Positions 1 through 11,188 of a stretch of DNA of 42,920 nucleotides are shown piece by piece. Source of the stretch: Ministeria vibrans ATCC 50519 (lineage: Eukaryota > Opisthokonta > Filasterea); contig CALSCP010002675.1 in assembly GCA_943704425.1 (NCBI GenBank), forward strand, positions 43,709 through 86,628. Direction: 5' to 3'. Position 1 is the stretch's first letter; each line of letters begins with the position of its first letter. The position numbers and the translations under genes were made by a program. The notes below the pieces were generated by a model. It did not search any database, had not been told where the DNA came from, and saw only the letters and a list, made by a program, of their open reading frames with translations.

Positions 1-868
1 TCAGCTCAAGGGAGGAGAGTGGCCGTTGGTTAGCGTGCAAGCCCCCCGTTGATGTTGCGAAGGGCGGTAGAAACGGGGTATGCGGGGGCGGGAGGGGGGG
101 TACACGACGGTCGTGCACCCATGCTGGCAGATGGGGGTCTACTTGCACTACCATGGCGCGTCGAGCCATGTTCACTGCGTCAAGCTCCTCCTCGACGAAG
201 GCTTCGAGATCGCGCGCAAAAACCTCGTCGAAGTGAGCGCCGGCCGCGCCTGCATGCTCCGCGTCCGCTGCCACGTTGGCAAACGCGTCAGCGAGGACCT
301 GTGCGCCGTCCGATGCACTCGTGACGACTGCACCCTGGCCACCCAGCCCATCTCTTAGGCCCGTCTGACCGTCTCTCAGACCCCCTGGGTTGAGTATGTC
401 GTCGAGTTTGTTTCCTCTACCATTGATGTTGCCTCCCGTCTGATGCTCTGCAGGAGCGCTACCTGGCTTCGCTGTCTTGAGCGACTTAAGGCGCGCCCAG
501 TAGATTCTCATCTGATGCTCCTTCGAGTGCAAGCGCGTGTCGGCATCCCAGTCACCCTCGGCCGCCCGAGCGGCAGCTGCGACCAAACCCTCCAGCTCAT
601 GCTTGAGGTCTCTGTATGCCGCGTACAAAGGTGCGTCGCCCAAATGCCTCCTTGAGCGAGCGTGAGCCTGAGCCACACGCTTTCTCAAGGCTGCGAGTCG
701 CGGCGTCGCGCTCCAAAAAGCGCGACGCCCTAGTCGCCCGGTCTCATTGACCGCCATGTGGGCCAGGTACCGTCCGCGCTTCCTCGTGCGAAGAAGAATA
801 TAACCAACCCATTTATTAATGATACAGTCACCACGCGAAGACACACGCCAGACCGCCTTGCAAACTCA
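1..868 (-). mobile_element. Non-LTR (LINE-like) retrotransposon fragment, linker between endonuclease and reverse transcriptase
   Basis: A minus-strand frame is open from 865 to the left edge of the window (about 288 codons; a TGA stop lies just upstream at 866-868, and the first in-frame ATG is at 757-755). The translation has the look of the segment that precedes reverse transcriptase in LINE polyproteins: an Arg/Ala-rich helical stretch with AFWSATPRL, then YWARLKSLKT, a Gly-rich patch, VVTSASDGAQVLADAFANV, and a final NQRPLSSLEL just where the RT fingers would begin. The RT core itself would lie left of position 1 and is not visible. The endonuclease part was not found at higher coordinates, so the copy may be 5' truncated. 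Its GC-rich coding differs from the AT-rich DNA to its right. Family assignment is inference from pattern, not from a search; a host gene cannot be excluded. Confidence 0.5.
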
Positions 869-1436
869 ACCGAAACTCTATAGAGGTAACATGAGAGAAC
901 AGTGGCAGGTCAGAGTGCTGTGTTGTCGCTATGCAGTGAGGCAATCACAATGGTTCGCCATACCCCCTGTGGAGGCTTAGGGCTCTGACAACATGGAAGG
1001 TGTCTGTCGGCAAGGAGTGTAAAGTCGAAGTCGTGTGGTTGAAGCAATCGGATCGGTGGTCGGCGGCGGCAAGTCCAGGTGCCTGCGGGGCTCTATTAGA
1101 AGAATAAGAAGAAGACATTTCCAACTTTAATAAGAAATTAATAATAAATTTATTATAATAATAATTTAATAAGAATCGAGAGGTGACCTGAAACAGCTGT
1201 CGAATGAGACGCAATTGATCGATCGCAATTCTATGCCACGACAGAATCGAGCTAAAATTCATAAGAAGCTGACACCGGCGAGCATCATTGGTACATGTAT
1301 TATAACGGACGTCAAGGGCACTTGTCTCGAATGATCTTTTCAACAATACACGCTGGCGATCAGTTTTAAAGTGGTTCCTGTTTCACACAATCAATAATAA
1401 TAATAATAATAATTATTATTAGTATTAAATCATTCA
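869..1436. other. AT-rich spacer upstream of MOB4
   Basis: No convincing coding exon is seen here on either strand. The stretch holds short ATT/AAT-rich runs near 1125-1165 and an AAT triplet run near 1391-1425 directly before the MOB4 start codon. It presumably contains the MOB4 promoter and 5' leader. Minus-strand ORFs that cross it have no recognisable domain. Confidence 0.5.
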
Positions 1437-2373
1437 ATGACAAGAAGGAATCTGCCGGGCACGAAGACGGAAGACTTTCATGCGTGGGAGGCCCAGACGT
1501 TCTCGGACATGGATTCGAGCCTTGCAACGCAGCAGGTTGGTGTTTTTCGGGTTTGAGCAAACGACTCGAGTGAATATTTTGGTCTTTCCGCCTTTGGGAA
1601 CAGTTGATTCAACAGCGGATTAAGGCCGACAACAGTGCTATCGACGATATCCTTGAGTTGCCTGCGTCTCACGATGTAGGAGTGTGGCAGTATGAACAAT
1701 TGAGGTAAATCGACTTTTTTTTTTTTTTTTTTTTTTTTTCTCTTTTGTCGTTTTGAACGATTCTCTTTGATAGACAATGCTGTTTGGAACTTAACGACTT
1801 GCTAGTACGTCTGGGCGAAGAGTGCACGGCGGAATCATGCCCGAAAATGAAGGTATTCGTTTGGTTTGAGGGCAGACACGGACGAAAGACTGTCTCTCAC
1901 TCAGTCTGTCTCTCTCCCTTTGTCTCTTGGTAGGCAACCGAGGAGTGGAGCTTCCTGTGCGCCGCCCACAAGCAACCACAGGAGTGCAGTGCCCAGGACT
2001 TTGCCGCCCACACACTTGATGCGGCGACGCAGGCGCTCAACAACGCAAAGCTGTTCCCGTCGCGTCTCACCGTGCCCGCCGCGTCCCTGGCGCACTGTCA
2101 GATCCATGCCCGCCGAGTTTACCGCATTTTTGCCCACGCTCACTTCCATCATCGAGCTCTTCTTCAAAGCTTTGACGTACGCTCCCGTTGTGTCTTCTTC
2201 CGTCTTGTGCGTCGTGTGTTGTATCTGACATGTTGACTTAGAACGAGCGATCGCTTTTTCCGCGCTTTGTCAAACTCTGTAAAGTGTACGAGCTGATGAG
2301 CGACGAGTTATTTATTGTTCCTACTGGCGACGGCGATGACGACGAGGAGGAGACGGACGAAGAAGGGAGCTGA
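1437..2373 (+). CDS. MOB4: MOB kinase activator-like 4 (phocein), STRIPAK subunit
   Basis: Five exons joined by GT-AG introns: 1437-1535, 1604-1704, 1774-1852, 1934-2176, 2242-2373; 217 residues against about 225 in animals. The start ATG is followed by [12 protein letters not shown], the conserved MOB4 N-terminus, and then [14 protein letters not shown]-like [22 protein letters not shown] and [14 protein letters not shown]. The zinc-binding set of the Mob fold is visible as ECTAESC (Cys-x4-Cys) and the later H-x-HH segment. The protein ends in a short acidic tail (EEETDEEGS). MOB4 is a scaffold subunit of the STRIPAK phosphatase-kinase complex, which controls Hippo-type kinases and trafficking; it has no enzymatic activity itself. 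Intron 2 carries a T homopolymer at about 1717-1739. PCMT1 follows in the same orientation 259 bp downstream. Exon phases all match and no residue block is missing, so the model is solid. Confidence 0.93.
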
Positions 2374-2632
2374 GCAAGAAGAGAAAAGTTGAGAAAATGA
2401 ACTGTATTTTGGTATTTGTGTGCAGCACACTGAGAAGGATTGACAAGTAACAACGTCTGGATTCATATCCTAAGTGATCGGAATAATCGGATGGAACTGT
2501 GTCAATATAGTGCATGGACAAGAAAGATTTGTGGTTCTTATCTCAATTTTTCAGAATAACTCTTCAAATTATTATTATTTCAATTTTCAAATTTATTTCA
2601 CTTTGTCGACCCTCTGCAGACGACTCTCAAGC

Positions 2633-3589
2633 ATGGCCTGGCGATCGCACGGGCGCGACAACGCCGACCTGATAGCACAACTTCAAGGTGTGTAAAAAAA
2701 AAAACAAAAAAATATATTTCACTCTCTCTCCTTCGGAACAGCAAACGGAATCATTAAGACCGACTGCGTTGCCAGGGCCATGCGTCAGGTTGATCGCGCG
2801 GATTACGTGAAACGCGGCAGGGCCTACGAGGATGCTCCTCAGTCGATAAGGTGGAGTGAACTTGAGAGTGAGTTGATCGTCAACGCAAACAGTCCTCATC
2901 AGCTGTGCTTCTTCACACAGCTACAATGTGACCATATCAGCACCACATATGCACGCGTATGCCCTTGAGAGTCTCTGCGAGCATTGTATCAAACCCAGCG
3001 CCAAAATCTTGGACGTGGGCTCTGGCTCAGGCTATCTTACTGCGTGTCTCGCACTTCTGGGCGAGACCAACGACTCAACCGTTGTCGGTAATGCAACGAG
3101 ACATATTTTGGTGCTATTTGTGTCTCATTCTTTTTGAAGCACAGGCATCGAGCATATTGGCCAACTTGTGGACGAATCGCGTGCCAACGTACGACGTGCT
3201 CACGGCGCTCTTTTGGATTCGAAGCGTGTCATTCTGGTCACTGGCGACGGCCGATTGGGCTTCCCTGACATGGCCCCTTACGATGCAATTCACGTAGGGG
3301 CAGCATCTGAGCGAGAACCAGAAGAGGTACATCAAGTGAAGGGGAGAAGCAAACAAACAAAAAAAAAAACGAGAGGCGAAATTGTTTTGAGTTTCTTGCA
3401 TTGCAGTTGATCGGACAACTTGCGCCTGGGGGGCGTCTCTTTGTGCCGGTGGGAACCCACGACCAGTCGATCATTGTGTACGACCGAGCGCCCAACGAGC
3501 CTTTTGCTGTGACACGCACTCCAATCATGGGCGTGCGCTACGTACCACTGACGGATCGAGATTCCCAAATTAATCGGCGCGGCTTGTGA
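2633..3589 (+). CDS. PCMT1: Protein-L-isoaspartate(D-aspartate) O-methyltransferase
   Basis: Five exons: 2633-2687, 2742-2850, 2921-3087, 3145-3326, 3407-3589, giving 231 residues, the usual family length (227 in human). The enzyme transfers a methyl group from S-adenosylmethionine to abnormal L-isoaspartyl residues (EC 2.1.1.77), starting repair of aged proteins in the cytosol. Family landmarks are in order: MAWRSHG at the start, NGIIKTD, the pre-motif I block [16 protein letters not shown] motif [52 protein letters not shown] and the terminal [10 protein letters not shown]. All four introns are short (54-80 nt) and GT-AG; the exon phases are consistent. The first exon begins at the only sensible ATG, which matches the family N-terminus. 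No oddity is seen. Confidence 0.95.
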
Positions 3590-4129
3590 AAACTGAACCG
3601 TGAGGAAAAGATACATCTCCGTCTTAAAGCTGAGAAAGAATGTCATAGTAGTGAAACTAACAATATAAAATAGAATACGAATACTGTATATACAAAAAAG
3701 TTTAATACATACAAAACTTGCAAGAGGAAAACTGTGTGTGAAACAACGAACAGTTGTCAAAGACCCCATTGGCTTTCCCGCCTCCGTCTTCCAGGAACGC
3801 ACATGAACCACTCGCATCACATCATGAGACAGACCAGCAGTCGACATCATCCATAGTTCCCTTGACTCTGCTCCACACTTTGACTGCCATGTGACTTGCT
3901 CCAGCGTGCTATAATGTGTTTCCATCTCGCTACAATAAAGTGAAGCAGAGACAAAGCACAATAAGGTACAGTCTGCCTTGGGAGGAAACGTAGGCACCTC
4001 CAGGCGTGTCTCGCATCTCCAAGGTCACCTGACGCTTGATGCACGGAGCGTTCCGTGAAGGGTCTGACTATGTGTCATGTTTTGACTGATTGTGCAGTCT
4101 TCCAGAAGAGCATTACCAGCAAGTCTGCT
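3590..4129. other. Convergent spacer between PCMT1 and the caspase-like/NB-ARC/TPR gene
   Basis: This holds the 3' ends of two converging genes. A minus-strand open frame at about 3740-4040 could be spliced into a short peptide, but I recognise no family in it and codon character is weak. A short inverted repeat (ACGGA...TCCGT) lies near 4045-4057. I call no gene here. Confidence 0.4.
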
Positions 4130-7100
4130 CTACACACCGTCCTGTTCCGCCACATCCGCAAACTTGCCTAACTCGTCTTTAAGTAGCTTGCGTATGAACA
4201 ACCCTTCCTGCGTGAAATTCTTCGGCGCCACCGAGTGATTGGAGTGGGTCATGATGAGAGCAATGTGCCGACGAGCAAATGCAACCTGATCGGGGTGGTG
4301 GCAGCTCGCATTGTGCAACAACCGCTCCCGCATCGGCTGCGTCGATGCCAAAAACTGGTCCACGTCAATACCACATTGACGCAGAACAACCTCCCGAAAG
4401 CGAGGATGCGACGGAGGTATGGACGAGAGGGCTATCACCTCAACTTCGGCGTCAGAAAGCTCCATGCTGCTGCTGTTGCTGCTGCTCCTCGGTGCCTCGT
4501 CGGGTGTTGTCTTTGTCGCTGTTTCGTCTGCTGCTGCTGCCTTCGGTGTGGCGGTCGCGTCAGCGTTTGAAGTCACTGCAACAGTTGGCGCTGAGGCGGC
4601 AGTGGCATCTACGACTGTACCACTCTTGACGGCAGTGGAGACACCCTCTAGACGTGTGGATGGTGGCGGTGGTAGTGTGGAGTTCTTGGGCGCAACAGAC
4701 GACTCGGCCAAGAGAATCCTCGAGAGCTTGGACGCCTCGTAGATGACGCCGTAAAGAGACGTTTTTTGCTTCGGTTTCCAAAAACGCACCCAACGACCGC
4801 CCGACAGCTCCGCCTCAAATGTCAACACCACGCCATCACCCTCCGAGAGCCCCTGTGCATTGTGCATGACGATCTTGTAGAGCCGTGCCGCAGGCGAGTC
4901 TTCATTCAGGGCCTTCTCCACAGCAATCTCCACCACGGTTCCCGCGTCAATCAGCTTGCGAACGTGATCGTTAGGCATGGGCCGCTTCGACACAATGTGT
5001 ACAATCGAAGGCCAGTCCTTGACGTTCGCCACACATGACTTGTCGGCGCTCGAAAAGATGCGAAATGCCACGGCAATCGTAGCCTTTTCCGACAGAGTCG
5101 CATACTGTTCCACACCCTTGAGTACACTGAGCGTCTGCTTACCCAGCGCAAGTCGGACACGGCAAAGTGGCACCGAGCGATTCTCAGTGTCCACAGGCTT
5201 CTGCGACATTTCGTTGTGCACCTTGGCCTCCAGAGACATCTCACGCAAAGAATCAGTCGGCAGCATGTCGCTCACATACACAGCGTGCACGTACTCAGCA
5301 GGTATCTTGCGTGATTCATACACATTGGGCAGAGCCTCCGTGGGATCCGACGTGGCTTGGAGCGTGCGCACGGGTTTAGACTTGGACTGAAGCGCCAATG
5401 CTCGCTCAAACTTTTCAACAACGGCAAGAGCGCCATCTTCAGGCCACACGTCGCACAAATCACCAGTGAGATTGGACACAGACTCGCTCCTTGGCAAAGA
5501 GCCCTTCTCCGAGATGGCCACAGCACGGCGATAGTACTCGCTGGCACGAGTGTAGTCGCCTTGTGCCTTGAGCACAGCACCCATGCAGCTTAGGGTGTTA
5601 CCCGTGTCTCGGTGGTCGGCGCCCAAGGACTTCTCTTGGATGACGAGAGCATGCTTATAGTTCTCCAGAGCACGTGCGTACTCCGTTTGTTCGCGGTACA
5701 CATCGCCAATGTGCTTCAATGCAGTGCCGCTGGACAAGTTCTGGCGGCCAAGTGCCTTATTAAAAACGCCCAAAGCACGCTCGAGGAACTCCAGAGCACG
5801 CGAAAAATCTCGTTGATGCTGAAGCACTCTAGCTATGTGGCTCAACGTATCGCCTGTGTCTGGGTGGTTGGGACGAGGAGACTTCTCATACATCGCCAAA
5901 GCACGCTCAAAGTACGCGAGAGCACGACTGTCGTCTCTCTCCGCCTCAAACACACCAGCAATAATGCACAGTATCTGTCCGGTGGACGCTTCAACAACGG
6001 AGCCGGTCAATTTCATAGGATTTGGTCGGCCCAACGCAAAGAATTCGACGGCGCGAGAGTACATTCCTGCCACTTTGAACACAACAATCATGTTTTTCAA
6101 CGTGTGAACCGTGTCGGGGTGGGAAAGGCCAATGGATTTCTCAAGGACAGCCAAAGCACGCTCGTAGTAATCGAGAGCACGCTTGTGTGCTCCTTGCACA
6201 AGGAACACAGCAGCCATGTTGTTCAATGTGCCGCCTGTGGATGGGTGGTCGGGACCAACAGACTTCTCATGGATGGCCAGAGCACGCTCATAGTACTCAA
6301 GAGCACGACTGTAGTCTCCTTGTGCCTGGAACACACCAGCAAGGTTGTCCAATGTGTCGCCTGTGGATGGGTGGTCGGGACCAACAGACTTCTCACAGAT
6401 GGTCAGAGCACGCTCATAGTACTCAAGTGCACGACTGTAGTCTCCTTGTGCCTGGAACACACGCGCCATGTTGTTCAATGTGTTGCTTGTGGATGGGTGG
6501 TCGGGACCAAGAGACTTCTCACGGATGGTCAGAGCACGCTCATAGTACTCCAGCGCACGACTGTAGTCTCCTTGTGCTGAGAACACACCAGCCATGTTGT
6601 TCAATGTGCTGCCTGTGGATGGGTGGTCGGGACCAAGAGACTTCTCATGGATGGCCAGAGCACGCTCATAGTACTCAAGAGCACGACTGTAGTCTCCTTG
6701 TGCCTGGAACACACCAGCCATGTTGTTCAATATGTCGCCTGTGGATGGGTGGTCGGAACCATGAGTCTTCTCACGGATGGTCAGAGCACGCTCAGAGTAC
6801 TCCAGCGCACGACTGTAGTCTCCTTGTGCTTGGAACACACTCGCCATGTTGTTGAATGTGTCCCCTGTGAATGGGTGGTCGTAACCTAGAGAGGTCTTAC
6901 GGATGTCCAGAGCACGCTCATAGTACTCAATAGCACGACTGTAGTCTCCCTGTGCCTCGAACACACGCGCCATGTTGTTCAACGTATCACCCAAACAGGA
7001 CGGATGAATAGACGTCGCCGAGAGCTGCTGGATGCTCATCAAACGCTCGTTGAGTTGCAGGGCACGGCTGTACTCGCTCAATTCACACAGAACATTGACC

Positions 7101-9497
7101 ATGTTGTTCAACGTTTCACAAGTTGACGGATGGTCGGGACCAAGACAACTCTCCTTGATGGTCAGGGCACGCTCATAGTACTCAAGAGCACGACCGTAAA
7201 CTCGTCTTGCCTCGAAGACAAAAGCGATGCGATGACAGGTCTTACCCATCTCCTCACCGCCAATGCTCGACTGCTCTTCTTGAATCGCAAGTGCCTGGCC
7301 ATACACCGCCAATGCTCGCAAGTAGTCACTCTGACGCTCGCACACATCACCCAATGAGACCAGTGCGTGTGCTCCCAACACACACTCCTTGTCATACACA
7401 CATTCACATGCGCTCTCAGCCGCAATCCTTGCCAAATGAAACAGTGCCAACGTCTTCCACATCTCACTCAACCGGACACTCAACCAAACAACATCCGCAT
7501 ACTGCTCCGTCTCACCACCCCTCCGCCTTCTCTCCACCTCAGCACACGCCCGATCCATCACTCGCATTCCATGCACTCCCACTTGTCGTCTCCACTCCAC
7601 ATCCTGATGAATATTTGCACCATCGCCAACCTCCTCCTGCAACACTCTTCCCACCCTCCGCAACTCACTCCACATCTCCTCCTCATCTCCAAATGCCACC
7701 ATCCGACACACATCCTGTACCAACGGATGCATCAAAACCACACCCCCATGAACATCTACCACTGACACTCGACACAGCGCTCCGAGTGCAACATCAAACG
7801 CATCCTCATCCGCCTCCTCCTCCTTCTTCCTCTGGCCCATCACCAGCAATCGCAACACCTCCACTTCCATTCCACCCCCTTCCAGAAATCCCATCACTCC
7901 AACCATCTTTTGCACCATCTCCTTCCCTCCAATCTCCATCGCTCGCGCCAAACTCGGCTCGTACGTCGCCACCACTCGATCTTCTAATCCTCCTCCTCCA
8001 CTCCTCTTCTTCAACGCCTTCAATCTGTCTGCCTCAATCCGTGCGCGATACTCTCCAGCACTCACATGTGGCGTCGCTGCCAGATACGCTGTTGCCAAGT
8101 CAAGCGCCAATGGTATTCCTCCCAACTGCTCAACAATCGTCTTCAACTCCTCATCTTCGCCTCCTCGCTCGGGCAATCGCTTCCTCATGAACTCCATTCT
8201 TTCCTCCTCATCAAATACCCCCAACTCCACCGGTGCGTCTAACAACGCCCCCAATTCATCCACTCTCTGCAATCGTGTCGTCACAACCATCTTTCCCTCC
8301 ATCACTCCACCGGGCATCATCGTCTTCATCTCGTCTGTGATCACATCACATCCGTCCACCACCATCAACCATCCTCGTTCGTGCGCCAGCCATTCCTTCA
8401 CTGCCGCCACCACCTCATCGTCCTTCGCATTCCTTGCGTCTACATGATTAAGTGGGATGTACCGCACTGCCTCCCGATACGATCCCATCATCGTCGTCGC
8501 ACTCGTTCCCTGCACCCAAATCACCGAGTGGTACTCATGCGCATTCCGTCGCGCATATTCCGCCGCCAATGTGCTCTTCCCCAATCCGCCCGCAGCAGAT
8601 ATCGTCACGTTCCCACTCTGCTTCAATCGCGCCTCCAACTGCCTCAACTCCTTCTCGCGTCCCGTGAAACTTGCCGGCACAGCAGGCACCATGGCCAGCC
8701 TGTCACGCGCCTTATACTGGTTGAGAAACAACAGAAACTCCCCCGTGTTGTGAGACGCACGCCAGGGTAATCGTGATGAAAAACACGATTGACGAAAGTA
8801 GTCGAAGCTGTCGCCTGGGTAGGCAAGTCGGGTGTTGGCGATAATGGTCCTCATTTCCACATTGACTCGGTCTGCGAGAGCGCCTACCGTCACCCAGTCC
8901 GGCGCGGAAACGCCACTTGTTGGACTCCAAAGAGCGCGGCGCAGAGCAGAGTGCAGAAGGGTGCCGTTTCCCAGCGCGAACGAGGAGCTGGGTCCAATAC
9001 AGGAAGCGAGGCACTGATAGCTAGGCTGCTCGCTGTCGAGCGGTGCCATCATAGCCGCATCATCGCCGGGCTGAATGCGGAGGCACACATCAAGAGGCTC
9101 ACTCGACTCGAGCGCCGCACCTGAATGACACGTGTCGAGTATGACCAAAACGTTTCGCCAAGGTGTCTGACGGTCCTCGACGCCAAGGGAATCTCGAAGC
9201 ATGTCGAGGTTGTAGAGGCCAGAGTGAGTCTCTCGCGACACGTCGTACTTTTTGCTGCCGAGCGCAATACCAAATCGCTTGTCGCCGTCAAAAACTCCCC
9301 GACCAACAAAGGCAACAACGAGCTCGGCGCGCTGCAAGCCAGCAACGCGTGCGTTCGCTTCCTCACAGACAAGATGAATCTTCTCGTGCGTGGCACCGTG
9401 AGGCAACCACACCAGCTGTCCACTTCGCATTGCGTCTTCCAGCACCTTGTCGTCATCAACGTTGCGTCGCCACTGCTCGCCTTGGGTATTATCGTCG

Positions 9498-9528
<31 letters not shown>

Positions 9529-10552
9529 CGTCGTCGTCGTCGTCCTTGCAGCTGCCTGAGTCGGTATCACAGAGAACAGTAACGTAGAAGCCTAGAAGGA
9601 TGAGGTCGACTGCGAGTTTCCGGAGGCCTCCTGCCACGCCCGAAATGGTCGGCAAGCCGTCTGTCGTCTTGTCGAATTTGATGCGGCTGAACAACAGTGC
9701 CAGGCGGCAGGTTGGAGGTGAGCGTGGGGGCAGAATTGTGCTGATGGTGGATCTGGTGTCGTGGAAGAAAGGATCGGGAAAAGAAAAAAAGAACTCGCCA
9801 GGATGGAGCGAGTGGTGCCATGGAAGTTGCGAGAAGGCAATCTGGATGCCATCGTTGGTGGCGTTGATGCTCTCGACAAACTCTGACAGGAACATCTGAT
9901 TTGTTCGCCCAATCTGCGAAGCGAACGCGTGTGCAAAGACAGAGCCGGCCTCTCTCCTCATGGAAGGGTCGGACGTGACCCAAATGCACTGAAGCACCTT
10001 GCCTAGGGACAGGCGTTGGCGTTCCAGCAAGTTCGTTTGTGCTCTACAGCGAATGTTCGTGATGAAATTGAGTTGACGTCTCATCAATGTATTTATTTGC
10101 TCTTACGCGAGTGCCAGTGGCGTGGTGGCAAAGCAAGGTTCCAGGCCAAGTGGGTTGGACGAGTGGGACAGCGCGAACACCAACAACATTTGGTCAAACG
10201 AGGCCGCTAATTGCATGTCTCGCACTAAGTCGCGCGGCGAGAAATTCGCGTGGAAGAAGTCTGCGTCACCAAGCAAGACGAGCACAAAGCGATCGATGGG
10301 GGTTGGGTCAGTGGGCGACAACGTGGCGACGCGGCTTATCGCATGAAAAAGGCTCGCACGAGTGGTCCTTGAATGGGCGAGAACTACTGTCGGATACAAA
10401 GGAGAAGTAGGCGGCACGGGACACTGCAGGACAGTGAAAGAGCCTCGAGAAGCAAGCCGGCTGGCAAAGAGCGCGGCGGTGTCCGTCTCGGCTTGGGTTT
10501 GGGAAAGAGCACAAACGACAGCGTACAAACGCGAAGGAGCGCCGGTGGACAT
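4130..10552 (-). CDS. Tandem caspase-like / NB-ARC / TPR protein (NLR-type STAND protein)
   Basis: Two exons, 10552-10107 and 10043-4130, joined by a 63-nt GT-AG intron in phase; about 2119 residues. Residues 8-240 and 260-590 are two caspase-fold repeats that share a similar ending (QLPWHHSLHPGEF and RLPWRASHNTGEF). Where active caspases have Ser-Gly-His-Gly, repeat 1 has LLGDADF (95-98) and repeat 2 FVGRGV with Arg397. The catalytic Cys454 is kept in repeat 2 (ILDTCHSG) but replaced in repeat 1 (ALSHSSN). An NB-ARC ATPase follows: P-loop GGLGKST (634-640), Walker B-like MVVDGCD, VVTTRLQRV, and GGIPLALDL. Then come 15 TPRs of 42 residues (about 1010-1690; kinesin-light-chain type, DYSRALEYYERAL). 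The C-terminal 400 residues are unassigned. A D/N run at about 9500-9545 is low complexity. Family knowledge suggests regulated oligomerisation after ligand sensing; a protease role is doubtful with the His gone. The start ATG at 10552 is the first in frame. Confidence 0.85.
6215..6985 (-). repeat. Six near-identical 126-bp tandem units encoding TPRs
   Basis: Within the NB-ARC/TPR gene, six consecutive 42-codon units are much more alike than the flanking TPRs, down to the DNA level (the unit includes the TPR core DYSRALEYYERAL and the inter-helix GPDHPST). Flanking TPRs on both sides are diverged, as expected for a recently expanded or homogenised core. Unit-to-unit changes cluster at a few positions (for example the residues before NNMA, and the T-I-R/A-I-H/T-I-C triplet). 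Confidence 0.9.
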
Positions 10553-11188
10553 GCTTGATCTGCTCTTGTGTATGATTTTTAAGGCACGCTGGTTTGCCAC
10601 GGGTAAAAGTAGCGTGAGCGACTAACAGTGAAAGAGCAAAAAAGAATTAATTTTTTTTTCGTCAGTCGACACAGACGACTCTTTGTTGGACGAATAGTTG
10701 GATATATTCCATACATACTCCGTATCTTCTTATACTCTCAAGTCTTAACTGCCAACTGGGATGTGGTAACTTCATTGGTCATTTAATTGAGAGTCACAAA
10801 TACGCGATTATCAGACTCTGAATTTTTTCGACAATTCCTTCGACCAAAACGAAAAAAACTGCTTTTTGTGAAACTGCTTTTGCAAGAAACTTGCACTAAC
10901 ATCCTAAGTAGACTGTAGATACTCACTAGTCACTAGTGAGCAGTGTGTTGATGAATGTGGTTTGTCCGATGGCGCACCCTCTTGTTATCTGTTTATTTGA
11001 TGACATGAATGTACAAAAGAAATACGGAGATTACATTATATTATAGAGAGTCGGGACTGAAAACGCTCTCTGTCCCACGCAAAGCGCATGACTCACATAC
11101 CCTCCTCCTGCCTAACCTCCCATAAAGTAAGTGAGTACATAGACATTCATTTAAAAACTGTGTGTGTGTATACCTTATAGCCTTTTCC
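10553..11188. other. Spacer between ELAC2 3' end and the caspase-like gene
   Basis: I see no gene in this AT-rich spacer, which should hold the promoter and leader of the caspase-like/NB-ARC/TPR gene and the 3' region of ELAC2 (both on the minus strand). A perfect 9-bp-arm palindrome around one base lies at 10922-10940 (CTCACTAGT-C-ACTAGTGAG). No coding exon with a recognisable domain was found. Confidence 0.5.

Noticed and set aside
945-1346. Minus-strand ORF between the retroelement and MOB4
   Set aside because: It crosses AT-rich noncoding DNA, has no domain, and is not in phase with the retroelement frame.
3332-4044. Minus-strand ORFs between PCMT1 and the caspase-like gene
   Set aside because: One overlaps PCMT1 exons antisense; a possible 40-nt intron would join two parts, but the product matches nothing I recognise.
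6215-6985. CRISPR-like or satellite array
   Set aside because: The 126-bp periodicity is in frame and encodes 42-residue TPRs; there are no unique spacers, and the host is eukaryotic.
5612-8190. Long plus-strand ORFs opposite the TPR and NB-ARC region (5612-6580, 6187-6855, 7207-8190)
   Set aside because: They are antisense shadows of repetitive coding DNA; their translations are repetitive or Pro/Ser/His-rich without domains, while the minus strand encodes clear NB-ARC and TPR motifs.
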